Source: Ctenosaura bakeri (taxonomy: Eukaryota > Chordata > Lepidosauria > Squamata > Iguanidae). Taken from it: 64,000 bases of DNA. The position numbers and the translations under genes were made by a program. Below the pieces are notes generated by a model that was given only the letters and a program-made list of their open reading frames with translations, was not told where the DNA came from and searched no databases. Numbering within the stretch: the first letter of the stretch is position 1; the number at the start of each line of letters is the position of its first letter. The stretch is taken from positions 248,001 to 312,000 of the forward strand of contig CAOLHI010000078.1 of assembly GCA_948474755.1 (NCBI GenBank), in the 5' to 3' direction. This document shows positions 33,690-45,260 of the stretch, piece by piece.

Positions 33690-34135
33690 GGGGACCAATA
33701 CATGCTTTCCAACTGTCCCAGTTTGGCAAGGACGATCCCAATTAATCCCCTGTTGTCCCACTTTTTCAATTGCTTTGAAAATGTCTCAGTTGCTGCAAAC
33801 TAAGTTCAAAGCACAAAAGTAGTTTGGACTCAACTCCACAGGAGAAAGGGCAGAGTCTTGCCCTTCCCCGTAGACTCAAGCAAAAGCCAACTGCTTCAGC
33901 ATCTCTCAGCTTGTGCTAAATGTCCCAGTTTCCTGAGTTCAAAGTGTGAAAGTAGTTTGCACTCAGTTGGGGGGTGGGAGAGGAGAGGAGAGGAGAGAAC
34001 ACAAACCTGCCCTTCCCTGTAGACTCAGGCAAAAGTAGACTGCCGCATCTTCTCCTAGCTTCTCTGTTCTTCCTCATTAATAATTTTAGCCATCTTGACC
34101 ACACAGTGATGTTGCTTGGCCGCACATGTCCAAGT
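33690..34135 (-). repeat. Dispersed repeat X, copy D, internally duplicated
   Basis: Reverse-orientation copy. The left half (33690-33930) and right half (33930-34060) repeat the same segment: each contains a reversed CTTTGAACT/AGTTTGCA block and a reversed GGCAAAAG-type block followed by a TCTCAGC-type or TCCTAGC-type end. A (GGAGA)n tract at 33971-33989 corresponds to the (CTCCC)n tract of copy B. Confidence 0.6.
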
Positions 34136-34392
34136 TTTCATCAGTGAAATGTTGGAAGGTATGTCAATATCCTATATGATGTCCATAAGAGGTTCTTTTT
34201 TTGAAAAAAAAAATGATTATAGTAAGGTTACCAGAATGAAAACTGGAGAGGGTTCATGTTCCTTTAAGTGTTGTGTAGAAGAGGGGCTTTTAACTGATGT
34301 TGCTTGTTACTTGGTTGAGTGACAAGCAACACCTGCTGGAAATCCCTCTTCTAGACAACCATTATAAGAGCCCTCTCTAGTGTTCAAGCTGG

Positions 34393-34600
34393 CACAGTGG
34401 CGGAGCTTGGAGTGAGTGGAGGGGACTGGGCTATGGTGAAAGGGGATTGGCCACTGTGGGGGGGGCTGCAGTATGTGGGGGCATGACCAGGGCACTTGGG
34501 GTGTAGCCAGGGTGCACAGGGACCTGGCTATGAGCTGGGATGCCCCAAAAACATTGCTGCCTGGGGTGAATCTCCCCCCCACCCCCACATCGCTACATGA
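34393..34600. repeat. G-rich dispersed repeat, copy 2
   Basis: Same start (AGTGGCGGAGCTTGGAG) and same near-end block (CAAAAACATTGCTGCCTGGG) as 7833-8031. It ends with a C-rich run CCCCCCCACCCCC. Confidence 0.6.
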
Positions 34601-35395
34601 CTAAGCTGGCAATCTAGTCTATAGCTATTATACTGCTGATGCTAGTAGGCCTCTTGCACGAGACACTGCTTGTGCAAATGAGTAGACAGCAAGCAGACAG
34701 CGCAAACCACATGACTTGCCTTAAGCAGGCTGTTGAATTGTTCTAAATGTGCAAAACTACAGGCCTTTTGCAAAGAAATGATTTTTCATTATTGTTTTGC
34801 TTTGATAGTTCCTTTCCTTTCCATTCTTCTGTGGTCAACCACCAGAAGACATGCCACTGCCATGCTATCTCCTTTTGTACACAAAAATTAAACAAAATAT
34901 AGTTCTACTGATAAAAAGAAAAAGCCACATCAATCTTCTTGAACAACCCCCCCTACAAATATGAGCATGACTGATGATGCTTGACCCTGAGATCAGTTTT
35001 CAGAAGTATATAATACTAACTTGTCTTTTCTCTCTCTCTCTCTCTTTTAAAAAAAACACTTCAGGCTTTTGACCTGAGAATTAAGTGGCTTTCCAGAATT
35101 GTAGATAACTGGTTCTGCTTTGCTTATAACTTTTCTAGTAATTTACAACTGCTCTAAAGTGGGGCTTAGATTGATGTAATTGTGATGGGCACCTGGGACC
35201 CTGTACCCCACAGTTGATATCCTGCTTAAAAAGCAGAGACATCAGAACAACCTAGGCTAATGAGACAGAAGATGCAACAAAAGATTTCTTTGTACATCAA
35301 TTTTTTAAAAAAACTTACAACTATTTTACATTTAGTGCTTGAATGATAAGGGGGTCAAAGCCCCTTTATCTTTTATGACACTGCCTTTAGACCAC
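34601..35395. other. No gene seen; (TC)n tract
   Basis: Holds a (TC)n run at about 35028-35045. Nothing else supported. Confidence 0.5.
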
Positions 35396-35480
35396 AATTC
35401 TAGAAACAGTGCCCTGGGAGTAAATCCCATTACACTCAATAAGACTTACTTCTGAGTAGATGCATGTAGGACTGTGCCAT
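35396..35480. repeat. Dispersed repeat with AAGACTTACTTCTGAGTAG core
   Basis: GGGAGTAAATCCCATTACAC then AAGACTTACTTCTGAGTAGA, same family as 13980, 31410 and 60488. Confidence 0.5.
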
Positions 35481-35697
35481 TAGTGACTGTTTTCAAAAGG
35501 GTATGGAGACATGAGTTGGCTAAAAGTGGGGCATAGGAAATTCATACCTGAGCATTGTTCAGGGCCACACCAAGATATTTCACTACCTGCAAACAAGATA
35601 GAGCCTCTCCCAATTTCATTACCAAAACTGACTGGGCTAGTAGGTGAATCTTATTTGATACTGACAATGGGATGGGGTCTTCCACCACACCTCAAAT

Positions 35698-36842
35698 GTC
35701 CTCATCTTCAAAAAGGGCAAAAAAGAAGACCCAAGTAACTACCGACCACTCAGCTTGATTTCAATACTATGAAAGGTTCTAGAACAGATAACTAAAAAGT
35801 TAGTCTGTGCACACTTATGAATGTTGTGATTACTAAGAGCCAGCATGGATTTCTCAAAAACAAATCATGCCAAACTAGTCTTATATATTTTTAATAAGAG
35901 TTACAAGCTTTGTAGATCAGAGGAATGTTGTGGATGTGGTATATTTTGATCTCAGTAAAGCTGCTGGCAAGGTCCCTCTTGCAGACAAGCTGGTGAACTG
36001 TGGGTTAGACAGTGCTGCTGTTAAGCAGATTTGTAATGGGTTGACTGGCTAAGCCCAGAGAATGCTCACCGGTGGCTGCCTTCATCCTGGAGAGAAGTGG
36101 CTAGTGGAGTGCCTGAAGTTCTGCCCTAAGCCTGGTGTTGTTCAACCATCTTTAATTATGGAATGGAAGGCATTTTTATCAGATGTTCAGATGTCACAAA
36201 ATTGGGGAAGGGGTAGCAAATTGTTCAGATCAAGGGAAGTAGTAGTGCTGCTCTATTTTGCTTTGGTCATCTGAAGTACTGTGTCCAGTTCTGGCTACCA
36301 CAGTTCAAGAAGGATATTGATAGGCTGGAACGTGTCCAGAGGAAGCACAACCAAGATGATCTAAATTTTGGAAACCAAGGCTTATGAGGGTAGGTAGCTG
36401 AGTATGTTTCGCATGGAGAATCATCATCATCATCATCATCATTTATTTATTTCTATAGTTTCATCACTTTACAAGTAAAAGAACAACAAGTTCTCTGCCC
36501 TCAGGCTTACCATCTAATTCAGACATGACACAAAAGGAAAAAGAGATGGCCATGTGGGAGGGGATGTGATATGATAGCCATTCAATCTTGTTTTCTGCTG
36601 GTCTGGAAACTAGAAGACAACCCAATGGAATTAGAAGAAAAGAGATTCCACCTTAACATTAGGAAGAACTTCTTTACTGTAAGAACTGTTTCGCAGTAGA
36701 ACAGACTGCCCTGGAAGTGGCAGACTCTCCTTCTTTGGAGGCCTTTAAACACAGGTTAGATGGCAGTACAATAGTTGTGTATTCCTGCATGGGTTGAACT
36801 GGATGGCCCGCAGCCCCTTCCAACTTCTAAGGTTCTATGAAA
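35698..36842 (+). pseudogene. CR1 LINE, 5'-truncated and internally deleted
   Basis: Begins within the reverse transcriptase. In one frame 35705-35765 reads KKGKKEDPSNYRPLSLIS, the RT block with the PSNYRPLSL signature, and 35930-35990 gives VDVVYFDLSKA. The RT region then jumps, across a deletion near 36200, to the late ORF (CTACTCTATTTTGCTTTGG-type block at about 36250). The 3' UTR follows (AGGATATTGATAGGCTGGAA, ACATTAGGAAGAACTTCTTT) and ends in GGTTCTATGA at about 36830-36839. The catalytic YADD box is missing with the deletion. An unrelated repeat sits inside at 36417-36556. Confidence 0.85.
36417..36556. repeat. Repeat inserted in CR1, starting with (ATC)n
   Basis: A (TCA)n run at 36420-36442, then TTTATTTATTTCTATAG and CTCTGCCCTCAGGCTTACCA. 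It interrupts the CR1 3' region, which resumes at about 36560, so it came later. The family is not named. Confidence 0.5.
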
Positions 36843-36904
36843 GCAACAGGTCAAATTTCATGGTGGAGTATAGGCTCCATCCTCTAAGAGAGGGAATGGC
36901 CAAA

Positions 36905-36995
36905 GGTGGGTCTGTTAGGAATGGGTAACAGGCTGCCAACTTTGTACCACTCCCAGCAACTGCTGCCTTAGGCAGCTGCCTCCCTATGCCTGCTG
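36905..36995. repeat. Dispersed repeat with GGCAGCTGCCTCC core
   Basis: Contains GCTGCCTTAGGCAGCTGCC, itself palindromic; related to 7118 in reverse and 21910-21970. Confidence 0.4.
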
Positions 36996-37388
36996 ACTGA
37001 TATGTTCTACCAAAGGAACATTAACTGGATGTCAGCCTTCATGTCACTGTCAACCAAAAACAAGTGTATGCACACAATGCAAACATACATTTATTTATGT
37101 GGGAAATTCAAGCTGTGTAATAACCAAAAATATCATGAAACAGAAGAATAAATAAATCAGACCACTGGTTGACTAACTCAGTACTCCTTGATAGCAGTTC
37201 TCCAGATCAGGAGGCAAAGATCTTCCAAGCCCCAAAAGAGTGTGTTTCAGGGACTGGATCTGACACTGTTTGCAGGCCAAGCATGTCTTCTATCACTGAA
37301 CAACAGGTCATGGAAAAATAATGATTCTTTGATGCTCTCCCCACACAGCTGATCACATATTATATATATTATATATTGCCTGGAAGAG
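36996..37388. other. No gene seen
   Basis: Unique-looking, with a short AT dinucleotide patch at about 37360-37376. Confidence 0.5.
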
Positions 37389-37391
37389 TTA

Positions 37392-37573
37392 GGCCATTTC
37401 CGCACTGGACTGTTGTAGCGCTATTATTCCACTTTCAACATCCTATGGAATCCTTGGGTTTGAGTTTAGGGAGGGGCTGGCCTTGCAGTTTAGGCTAAAC
37501 TGCAAACCCCAGGATTCCATAAGATGTTGAAAGTGGAACAATAGCGCTATAACAGTCTCATGCAGAAATGACC
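37392..37573. mobile_element. Harbinger-like MITE, short palindromic subtype
   Basis: Starts GGCCATTTCCGCAC and ends GCAGAAATGACC. Flanks are TTA (left) and TAA (right). The arms ATTATTCCACTTTCAACATC and GATGTTGAAAGTGGAAC pair well; the loop carries GGCTGGCC. Confidence 0.85.
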
Positions 37574-37576
37574 TAA

Positions 37577-38085
37577 GTCTTAGAGCAGCAAGAGAAAACA
37601 GACAAATAAGATGCACACATGATTGGTAGAGTGTTTCAGAGAAGCTTACATTCTCAACAGCAGCATTTTTTAAATGTATTTTTAATTTTCTTTTCTTTGT
37701 TTAGACAGCTAACTATTTCATCAGCTACAGTAAAGCTGCTGTCATCCACCTTTCCACAGAGGGGTGAGGAAAAGGCGATGTCCCCAAAGAGTCCTTTGTT
37801 AAAAGTTCTGTTACCAGCTTGAAGGCTGAGGTGATTTCTCTGCCTCAGACTAAGCTCCTTCCCTATCTGCATATCACCAGCTCATACTTGTCAGAGGGGA
37901 TTTAGCCCAGGGCCTCATAAAAATACTTTGGAAGAGCCAAAAGTTTTGCTCTTGGAATGCATCAAATTCCAGAAAGAGATTCATTTTTTTTTTTTGAGGG
38001 AGGTGGATTCTTTTAACTTAATTATTTGCACTTATTGCATATACAAAATTTTTGCAGTCTGTTCACATCAGTTACTTTGAAACTG
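37577..38085. other. No gene seen
   Basis: Opposing frames at 37619-37822 and 37654-37872 have no motif. A T-run is at 37986-37995. Confidence 0.5.
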
Positions 38086-38195
38086 ACCTTCCTTAACCTG
38101 GAGCCCTCCAAAGATATTGGATTACAGCTCCCATGATCCCCACCTAGGATAGGCCAACACATATGGAGGGCACCAGGTTATTCTAACCTGTGCTC
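38086..38195. repeat. Palindromic dispersed repeat
   Basis: AACCTGGAGCCCTCCAAAGA at the left pairs loosely with ATATGGAGGGCACCAGGTT at the right. TACAGCTCCCATGATCCCC is the family's core. A related half is near 38745-38800. Confidence 0.55.
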
Positions 38196-39303
38196 CAGTT
38201 CAGGAATGCATTTTGCATATGAGATATATGAACAAGAACCCACAAAGCTACCTTATCCTGAGTCAGACACCTGATTAATCTACTAGCCTGTTACTCCAGT
38301 GGTATTCTGGGATTTCTAGCAGAACCATTTTCCTGCTTTATGGCTTGTCTTAAACTGGAAATGCCAGAAACTAAACCTTGGTGTCCAGAGCTTGGGCAGT
38401 ATCCAGAATCCTCCAGCCATAACCATGTTGTCAGGTGGATTCTGGGAGATGTAATGATGGCAATAAATTTCTTCTGGTGCCTTTTGAATTAAAACTATGA
38501 AAAACAAGTCCCATGGGAACAGAGGATGCTACTTTAAGCCAAATCAGATAAACTAACCCATCAAATCTGATATTGTTTGCTTCACTAGTATGGAACTGAG
38601 ACTGTCCAGATTAGAGCTCGGAAAAGTTACTTTTTGAGCCACAAGCCACAGAATACACCAAAAGTTATTTTCCAAGATCTGTTCCACAGGTTGTTGATTT
38701 TCAGTTCCTACCAACTAACCCAGATTGGCGAATAGTGAGTTATGATGTGAGCTGAAGTTCCACAACATCTGGAAGGCCATGGATTCCTAATCCCTGGTCT
38801 ACTCTGAATGTCTTTCCAGTCTCTTATGTGACAGAAGCCTTTCAATGTTACCTGAACCTTTAGTTGTTTTGCCTGGAGATGTTGGGACCTCCACTAAGCT
38901 ATGATGCATCCCCACTGTTCAACAGAACAGGGATATATTTGCAACAGTGCATTTCCACAGACTGATAGTGTATCTACAACATGAGGACACATAGCAAAGC
39001 TATGGGATTCAGACTCCTGGATGCTCCATATGGACCCATATGGAGCAAGGATGCTGTTGATGCCAGTCCATTCTGTGCCTCACAATCTTTGTTGAAGTAG
39101 CTTGGTGCATCCTTCTTTCTGCACTAGGAAAATAACAATAAGGTTCACTCAACACAGCAAAAGATCCTCCCATGAAAATATTGTAAGCCATAAATATATA
39201 AGATAAAGAGGAAAGGAAGATACCAAACAGAATGAGGCACAGTATAATAACTTTTCAGAGTGTACTTAATTAATATAGACTAGTTCTTCAGAATGAACCC
39301 AGT
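38196..39303. other. No gene seen
   Basis: No repeat or exon with support beyond the weak palindromic-repeat half near 38745-38800. Confidence 0.45.
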
Positions 39304-39305
39304 TA

Positions 39306-39525
39306 CAATGGACCCCCCAGATCTGTGGAGGTTCAGTTCCAGGACCACATGTAGATGCCAAAAAATGTGAATGATTGAGTCCCATATTATTAAATCATGG
39401 TAAAATGCATGTGGATGTTTCAGTGCATCCATGTTCATGTCACCACCATTTTATGTAGAGCATGTGACTCACCACAGGCAGTGGAAATTGCAGATTTGGA
39501 GCTCACCGATCCAGGGGGTTCACTG
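39306..39525. mobile_element. Tigger-like Tc1/mariner MITE
   Basis: 220 bp, starting CAATGGACCCCCCAGATC and ending GGGGGTTCACTG, imperfect inverted ends. TA is present on both sides (39304-39305 and 39526-39527), as expected for Tc1/mariner insertion. The subterminal GGTTCAGTTCCAGGACC is shared with the copy at 26761. Confidence 0.75.
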
Positions 39526-39644
39526 TATATAAAGGTAACATACTCAAAATGAAAGTGAATAAATATAGATACTTGTTCATCTAAAATACTGTTTCCCCAT
39601 TCAATGAATGTATATGCACTGCAAACTAATAGCAATCTGATCCT

Positions 39645-39855
39645 ACTTCACCTGTCAGGGCTCCACCCTGTGGAATCCTGAGTTTTGTACTTTGGTGAGG
39701 CTGGTTAGAGTTTTCTGCATATGCATGCAGATAGACTACAACATTAGAGATCTCTAATGCTCTCTAACTATCTCACCAAGCCATAACTCCAGGATTCCAT
39801 AGGATAGAGCCATGACACTAAGAGGAATCAAGCTGCTGTAACTGAAAATGGTGTA
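39645..39855. mobile_element. Decayed palindromic MITE
   Basis: GGGCTCCACCCTGTGGAATC at the left is the inverted partner of GGATTCCATAGGATAGAGCC at the right. The arms resemble the GGCCCTTTCACAC subtype, but both termini are gone. Confidence 0.5.
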
Positions 39856-41097
39856 TCTGATTAAGACTTAATCAGAACCATCATTAAATCATTAAACAAA
39901 TGTGCCTTGGTGATAGAGAAGTAAAATATACTACTTAATCACACATCTTTTTTTTTGCCATTCTTGCACATCAGAACACATGACAAAGTCTCATGTATTA
40001 ATACAGGGTCATTACTTGCTCTGAGAGAAAAGACCCACAAGGCTTACGCCATACTTTCATTTCCCATAGCTGGCAACAGAAAAACACTGCTACTTGCACA
40101 GGCCACAACTGTCTCAAACACAAGTAAGAAAACATGGTTCTATTTTCCATAAAAACAGAAAAGTCTTGGTTAAATCTGAGCTGAAAAAGGAATTCAGATA
40201 TGACCAAAAAAGAGCCCCTTCCCATTAAGCACTATTATCCAAATGCAAAGTTGTTCTATTAGTTTGCTTTATGCCCTCAAACAGATCGTGTTGTTTTACA
40301 CCAGAGAAAGCTAGTTTCTCTTTTAGTGCTGTGGGTGTTCCATAGGTCATTTGAGTAACTGAGATTGCACTAATTGCACTCCCAAGCAATACATACTTCA
40401 GTTCAAACCTTGAGATATAAAGTATAAACAATATTTTAAACTATATTTTATACCATTTTTTTAAAAAAACAGTTCTTTCTGATTCTTGAAAATGGCATAA
40501 AAAGACATGATAAACAACACCAATAACAACACAACAATGTTTGAGCTGTACATATTCGTGTGTGTGTGTGTGTGTGCATATTAGAGGGGTTAACAAATGG
40601 AATTCAATAAATGGTTTTGCAAAAAGTTGCTCAAATAATATGAACTGCATCCAAGATGGCAGCTTAGAGCCCTCTTTTGTCAACATTCCTAAGTGGATGA
40701 TGGTGTTAAGTATTATCCTCTAGGCTGGCACCATTCGATGTTAAAACCTTAAGGATTTGGATCCAATTTTTCCCCCTTTTATTCAAAGTTTTTGAAGGAA
40801 ATGCGCTTCACTTCCGAACAAAGAGAAGTCAGAAGCTGTGATGTCCTGAGATAAAATGTCTGGCCACTGGTTGCTCAGGCTTCCTGATCAGATTGGAAAT
40901 TTGTGACCCCTAAAGATATAGGCAGGTCTGTGGTTGTTTTTGCAGGGACAGCAGATGGCATTCCTGTATAGGAAGGCCCCACCTTTTGACGCCCTGTTAT
41001 CCAATGGGATTCAGTCTTTTGATGCTTCCAAATTAAAGACAAGTTCCATTAATCTGACGGAGATTCCACTCTTTCCTCAGTTCTTCTTGCTGTGGAG
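39856..41097. other. No gene seen; (TG)n tract
   Basis: A (TG)n microsatellite lies at 40557-40576. Otherwise unique-looking. Confidence 0.5.
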
Positions 41098-41221
41098 CTT
41101 CACTTGGAACCACTCACCTGTGCATGCTGCTTGCAAAAAGAGCTGAGAGGGGAAAAAGGCATTAAGCCAGCCAAGATACTTTGTGAGCAGCATGCACACA
41201 GATGGTTAGTCCCAAGTGAGC
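41098..41221. repeat. 124-bp hairpin with 40-bp arms
   Basis: The left arm (41101-41140: CACTTGGAACCACTCACCTG, then TGCATGCTGCTTGCAAA) is the near-complement of the right arm (41178-41218: TTTGTGAGCAGCATGCACAC, then AGATGGTTAGTCCCAAGTG). The loop is about 40 bp. It matches no other repeat in the window. Confidence 0.7.
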
Positions 41222-42055
41222 CTGCATAAGTCCTTCATGCTCCCTATAATACAGTATATGGGTTCCTCTTTTCGACCAATTCCATTTTCTGACAGTGCTT
41301 CAGTCCCTAAGCTGTCAGATAATTGGGGGAAACATGTACCTCAGCATTGAACCAAATAAATAAGATTGCAGGACTGGCAGGTGACGTTTTGTTTAATATA
41401 GTAAGTCCTGTTAGTTCCTTATATATTTTTATATATACATAATCAACACAAGGTTGGTTTTGCCATGTATCTTTCATTTTCAGAAATCTGTAGATTTGAA
41501 GGGACAGCTTGGCATTCTGATCTGCTCAAATCCTTTCCATTTCTTGAACATGAAGCTTTTGGCAAACACTCCCTGTTCATCTCTCGTTAACAATGTCACA
41601 CACTGTCGGAAGAAACAGATTGCCTTTTCAGTGGTTACTGGTTCTGAAGCCATGTCTCCTACCACCTCCTCATCCATCAGCCCTCATTGAAAAATAGGTG
41701 TTGATGTGCAAATGGGAGACACACTAGCTCCCACAGTCAGCAGCTTTTGTTGCCCTGTCAGTAAAGGCTTATAGAAGCTTTTGTGTGTTTCAGGTAGGGA
41801 AGGGAAAGTAATTTGTTGAGTTCACAGTTCTGTATAGAAAATGCCATTTTACACTGGCAATTCAATAGAATGCATCTGGCCTCAGATACCTGTACATTTC
41901 AAAGGACCATGGCTTATTTCAGAACCTTTTTCAAAGCAGAGAGGGATGCATATATCTCAAAAATGTGCACAACTAAAAATGTACATTTTGTGAAAGATCA
42001 TTTAGAGAAAGCATAGAAGTGTGATATGCTATTAATTTAAGCATTCTGTGTCCCA
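41222..42055. other. No gene seen
   Basis: Frames at 41454-41690 and 41480-41677 oppose each other and carry no motif. Confidence 0.45.
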
Positions 42056-42131
42056 GGAGGGGAAGGAAGGAAGGAAGGAAGGAAGGAAGGAAGGAAGGAA
42101 GGAAGGAAGGAAGGAAGGAAGGAAGGAAGGA
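42056..42131 (+). repeat. (GGAA)n microsatellite
   Basis: About 18 uninterrupted GGAA units between GAGG and AAATGATG. Confidence 0.95.
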
Positions 42132-44796
42132 AATGATGAGTTTCTTCTCTCATTTAAATATGTACTTTTGTTTATATCACTTTTTATTATATATTTATAT
42201 ATAATATTTTAATTATCAATAATATATCAATTTGATAAAAATTAATTAAAAATGTGCATAAGCATGCTTAGGTCATTCCAAAAAGTCTGGAAATGCATAC
42301 ATTCAAAAAGATGTACAAAAATATATGCATTTTGGAAAAAAATTGCAAAAAATTATAAGTTTCCAAGGGGGGGCGGAATTGCAACTGATTTGAAATGCGA
42401 CAGAATGATAAGGAATCGAGTAATTCAATAAGAACAAGGCTAACAGATTGCCCCCTTCCCGAGTTTTTGGTGCTTGTGTTTCTACATAAATACCTAGTCT
42501 GATAAGAGGATGTCATTTTACAATCATAATGCAACATGATACTCAACCACAAGATCTTTCCATCTCTCAGAAGAGAGATTAGATGAACGTAGCAGACAGG
42601 TAGTCTTTGCCTTCAATTAATATTACAGCTTAGCACATGTGACCTTCCTTTGCTCTGTAAAGCTTGATTTCAGGGTTCTTTTCTTAAAAGAGAGATCCTT
42701 TTAACTTGTAAAAACAAAATCTCAGTGATGGAAGGTGTTGGCCTTTGGGATAGCATATACCATCCTCCTGCTTACCTCATCTTTGCTGTAATACCCACAA
42801 CAGAGCCCAAGACAGCAGCATGAGGCATAGTAGGAAACCAGCACTTGAACCATATGCTGGTTCTTCACCATAGAGTGATGCCACATCTCTGTAAACATAA
42901 AAGCTAACTAAAGTAGTTGCATAGATAGTGCAAAAGGAGAAATGTTATCACTTATTAAGTTACAATGGTGAGGTAAACTAGATCTGCATTTGCTTTTGGA
43001 AGGAGCTAATTAGGAGTAACTAGTTATTTTGAAATTAGTTATTTCCCAATGAGACCTTAATCATGCAATTGCCTTTCCTTGTTTTTTGAATTTCATGAAG
43101 TTGTTAGGAGGGGGGTTTGAGTGCAAACAACACATCTTCCACTGTCACCCTCCTAGGTTTTCCCTCTGATTCTTGTGTCTTTTTTATTTCCACAAAAAAC
43201 AGATAAGGAACAAACCACAGAATAGCCACCATGTCTTGTATTGATAGTGCTAAGAGCTGAATATATCAAAGAACTCCAGTTCCTTTCTTGTTAAATGGAT
43301 CAGGCCTATACATATATAAGTAAAGTCTGACTTGCTGGTGCTGTCATGCAATGACTTTCCTTGGTCCAACATCACATGTAGCATAACTTGCCATATTCCA
43401 TGTACTATGTGGTTCTAAGAATCCATGTGAAAGATATGCTTAAGGTTGCAATGGGAAAAAAGAGGGACAAGTGTAAGGTGATATTTCTTAGCATTTGGGC
43501 TAATAAATGTTAAAATAGTACTGAAGAAAACCCAAACAAAATCTGTATTTCATTATTGTTAGATACCTTAAGTATCTTTTTGGAAGCAAGCTGGTATATA
43601 AATAAAGAATGAACATCATCGCATTTTTTCTAATGACTTTAAGCACGCAGAGGGCTCTTCCAGAGGCACATGGTGTTTTTTAAATGGGATTTTCTTTTGT
43701 GCCTTCATTCTCCTAGCTGTGAGATGCCTTCTACATATTGCAAGATGTGTATGCTGATTCTTCCTGCAATGTTGCATGACCTCCTAGCCAAATAGGGCTC
43801 CTATTTGATGTTATTTTACCAAACTCCGTTTCTTTACATCACCCATTTTCCTGACATCCAGTTTATCACCCCTCCCAGCCCCTGCCTTAATGCCTTGCTT
43901 TTGTGCCTGATACTTCTGAGAATTTTCAGGTGCTTTTGACTTCTGACGGAGCTGATAGGGTGATGGAAGATAGCTGGCCTGTACAACTTAAAGCAAAAAG
44001 AATCTGATTAGGCATTTGAAAAAATCAGGAGGAGAAAAAAATCCTAATGGTATCCTTACAATCTGTTTGCATATTATGAAATGACTGTACCTCCTCACTC
44101 TCTTGCTACCTGTTGGTATCTTGAAGCATTTCCTCTTAGATTTCTGGTTGAAGTGATACATCTTTTATAGACCAGAATTTTCTCTCTTTTCACTTGGCTT
44201 AAAAAATTGTGAAGTCTGTGTGCTATTCCCCATTTTGCCAGGGTGTCCTTTCAGTTAACCAGAATCTTTGAGGCCTCTCACAGGTGCAAACCCTTGTCTG
44301 TGTTTTCCTGATTCCTTCCTGCTTTTTTCTTCATGGGAATCAGAGGCAGGTTATGTTAGAAGGATGTATAAAGTCTGTGCAGAGGAAAGAGGTAAGATTT
44401 TGTCACCACAGCTAAAAAGGAAAATGGCACCTTTCTACACCAAACAAAAGAAAGAGAAAAAGAAGAGAATAAGTAGCAAACAACATTCACTCTCACACAC
44501 AAACTCACAATACTATATACACCACCATAACAGCATGCCAAAATTGCATAAGTACTGCATAAGAAACAAACAAACAAAAAGATGCAATGCAAGTGCTCCC
44601 TCAGGGAAAAGCAGGAGGAGTAAGTTGTGTGATCCCCCTGTGGGAAACAGAAGCCAGTGTCGCACAACTGCTACAAAGATGAGGACGGAGGAATTCTCTG
44701 AACATGTATTATACAGGATAAAAAAGGGCAAATAATGGCAACCAGAAACAAATACATCATCTTCCTGCTGCATATGTTAAAAAGTTTGAAGACAGG
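42132..44796. other. No gene seen
   Basis: AT-rich at 42180-42360. An L2-like tail lies near 43575-43612 (CAAGCTGGTATATAAATAAA). The 155-codon plus-strand frame at 44268-44735 is basic and low in complexity, with longer overlapping frames on the other strand, so I do not call it. Confidence 0.4.
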
Positions 44797-45260
44797 GCCT
44801 TTCCACACACGGCAAGGGAAACGCTCCCTGCCACTACTCACCGGCTTTTTGGTGGATCCGTTTGGGTCTGTCCTGACAAGGAGCAGTGCGAGCTCATCGC
44901 TCCACACTGCTCCGGCGTCCAAAATGGCAGCTTCCGGTTGGTGGAGGCTCTCCACCAACTGGAGAAGCTCGCCAGCCTAAAGCCCGCCCCCGGCAGATCT
45001 GCAGGCACGCACTAGTGCCTGCCTGCAAATCTGCACCGGAGCGCGGTGACGGAGTGACACGGGTCACACGCTCCGTGCTTTTTAAAAAACTCTTAACAGA
45101 GGTTTTTAAAAAGCACGCTGTGTGACCAGTTCCGGTTGCTCTGGAGTGGACTGAGGTGTGGAACTACGAAAAGTAGTCCGCCCAGTCCACTCCACGGTGC
45201 AGAAGACCTCCGTTGGAGGTTGCTCTGCACCATTTTAATAGGCCGGTGCGGAAAGGGCCA
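44797..45260. mobile_element. CpG-rich inverted-terminal element
   Basis: About 464 bp. The left end is GGGCCTTTCCACACACGGC and the right end GCCGGTGCGGAAAGGGCC. Inside are a CTTTTTAAAAAAC / GTTTTTAAAAAGC inverted pair (about 45076-45118) and further paired arms (GGAGTGGACTG near 45141 and CAGTCCACTCC near 45184). It is much richer in CpG than its surroundings. No open frame looks like a transposase. The end sequence ties it to the other MITE families. Confidence 0.7.

Noticed and set aside
44268..44735. 155-codon plus-strand open frame
   Set aside because: Low-complexity lysine- and serine-rich product with no domain. Competing frames run on the other strand and the next element begins nearby. 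No promoter or splice evidence.
44880..45110. CpG island marking a promoter
   Set aside because: The CpG-rich stretch is bounded by transposon-type inverted ends, so the mobile element explains it. No gene starts beside it.
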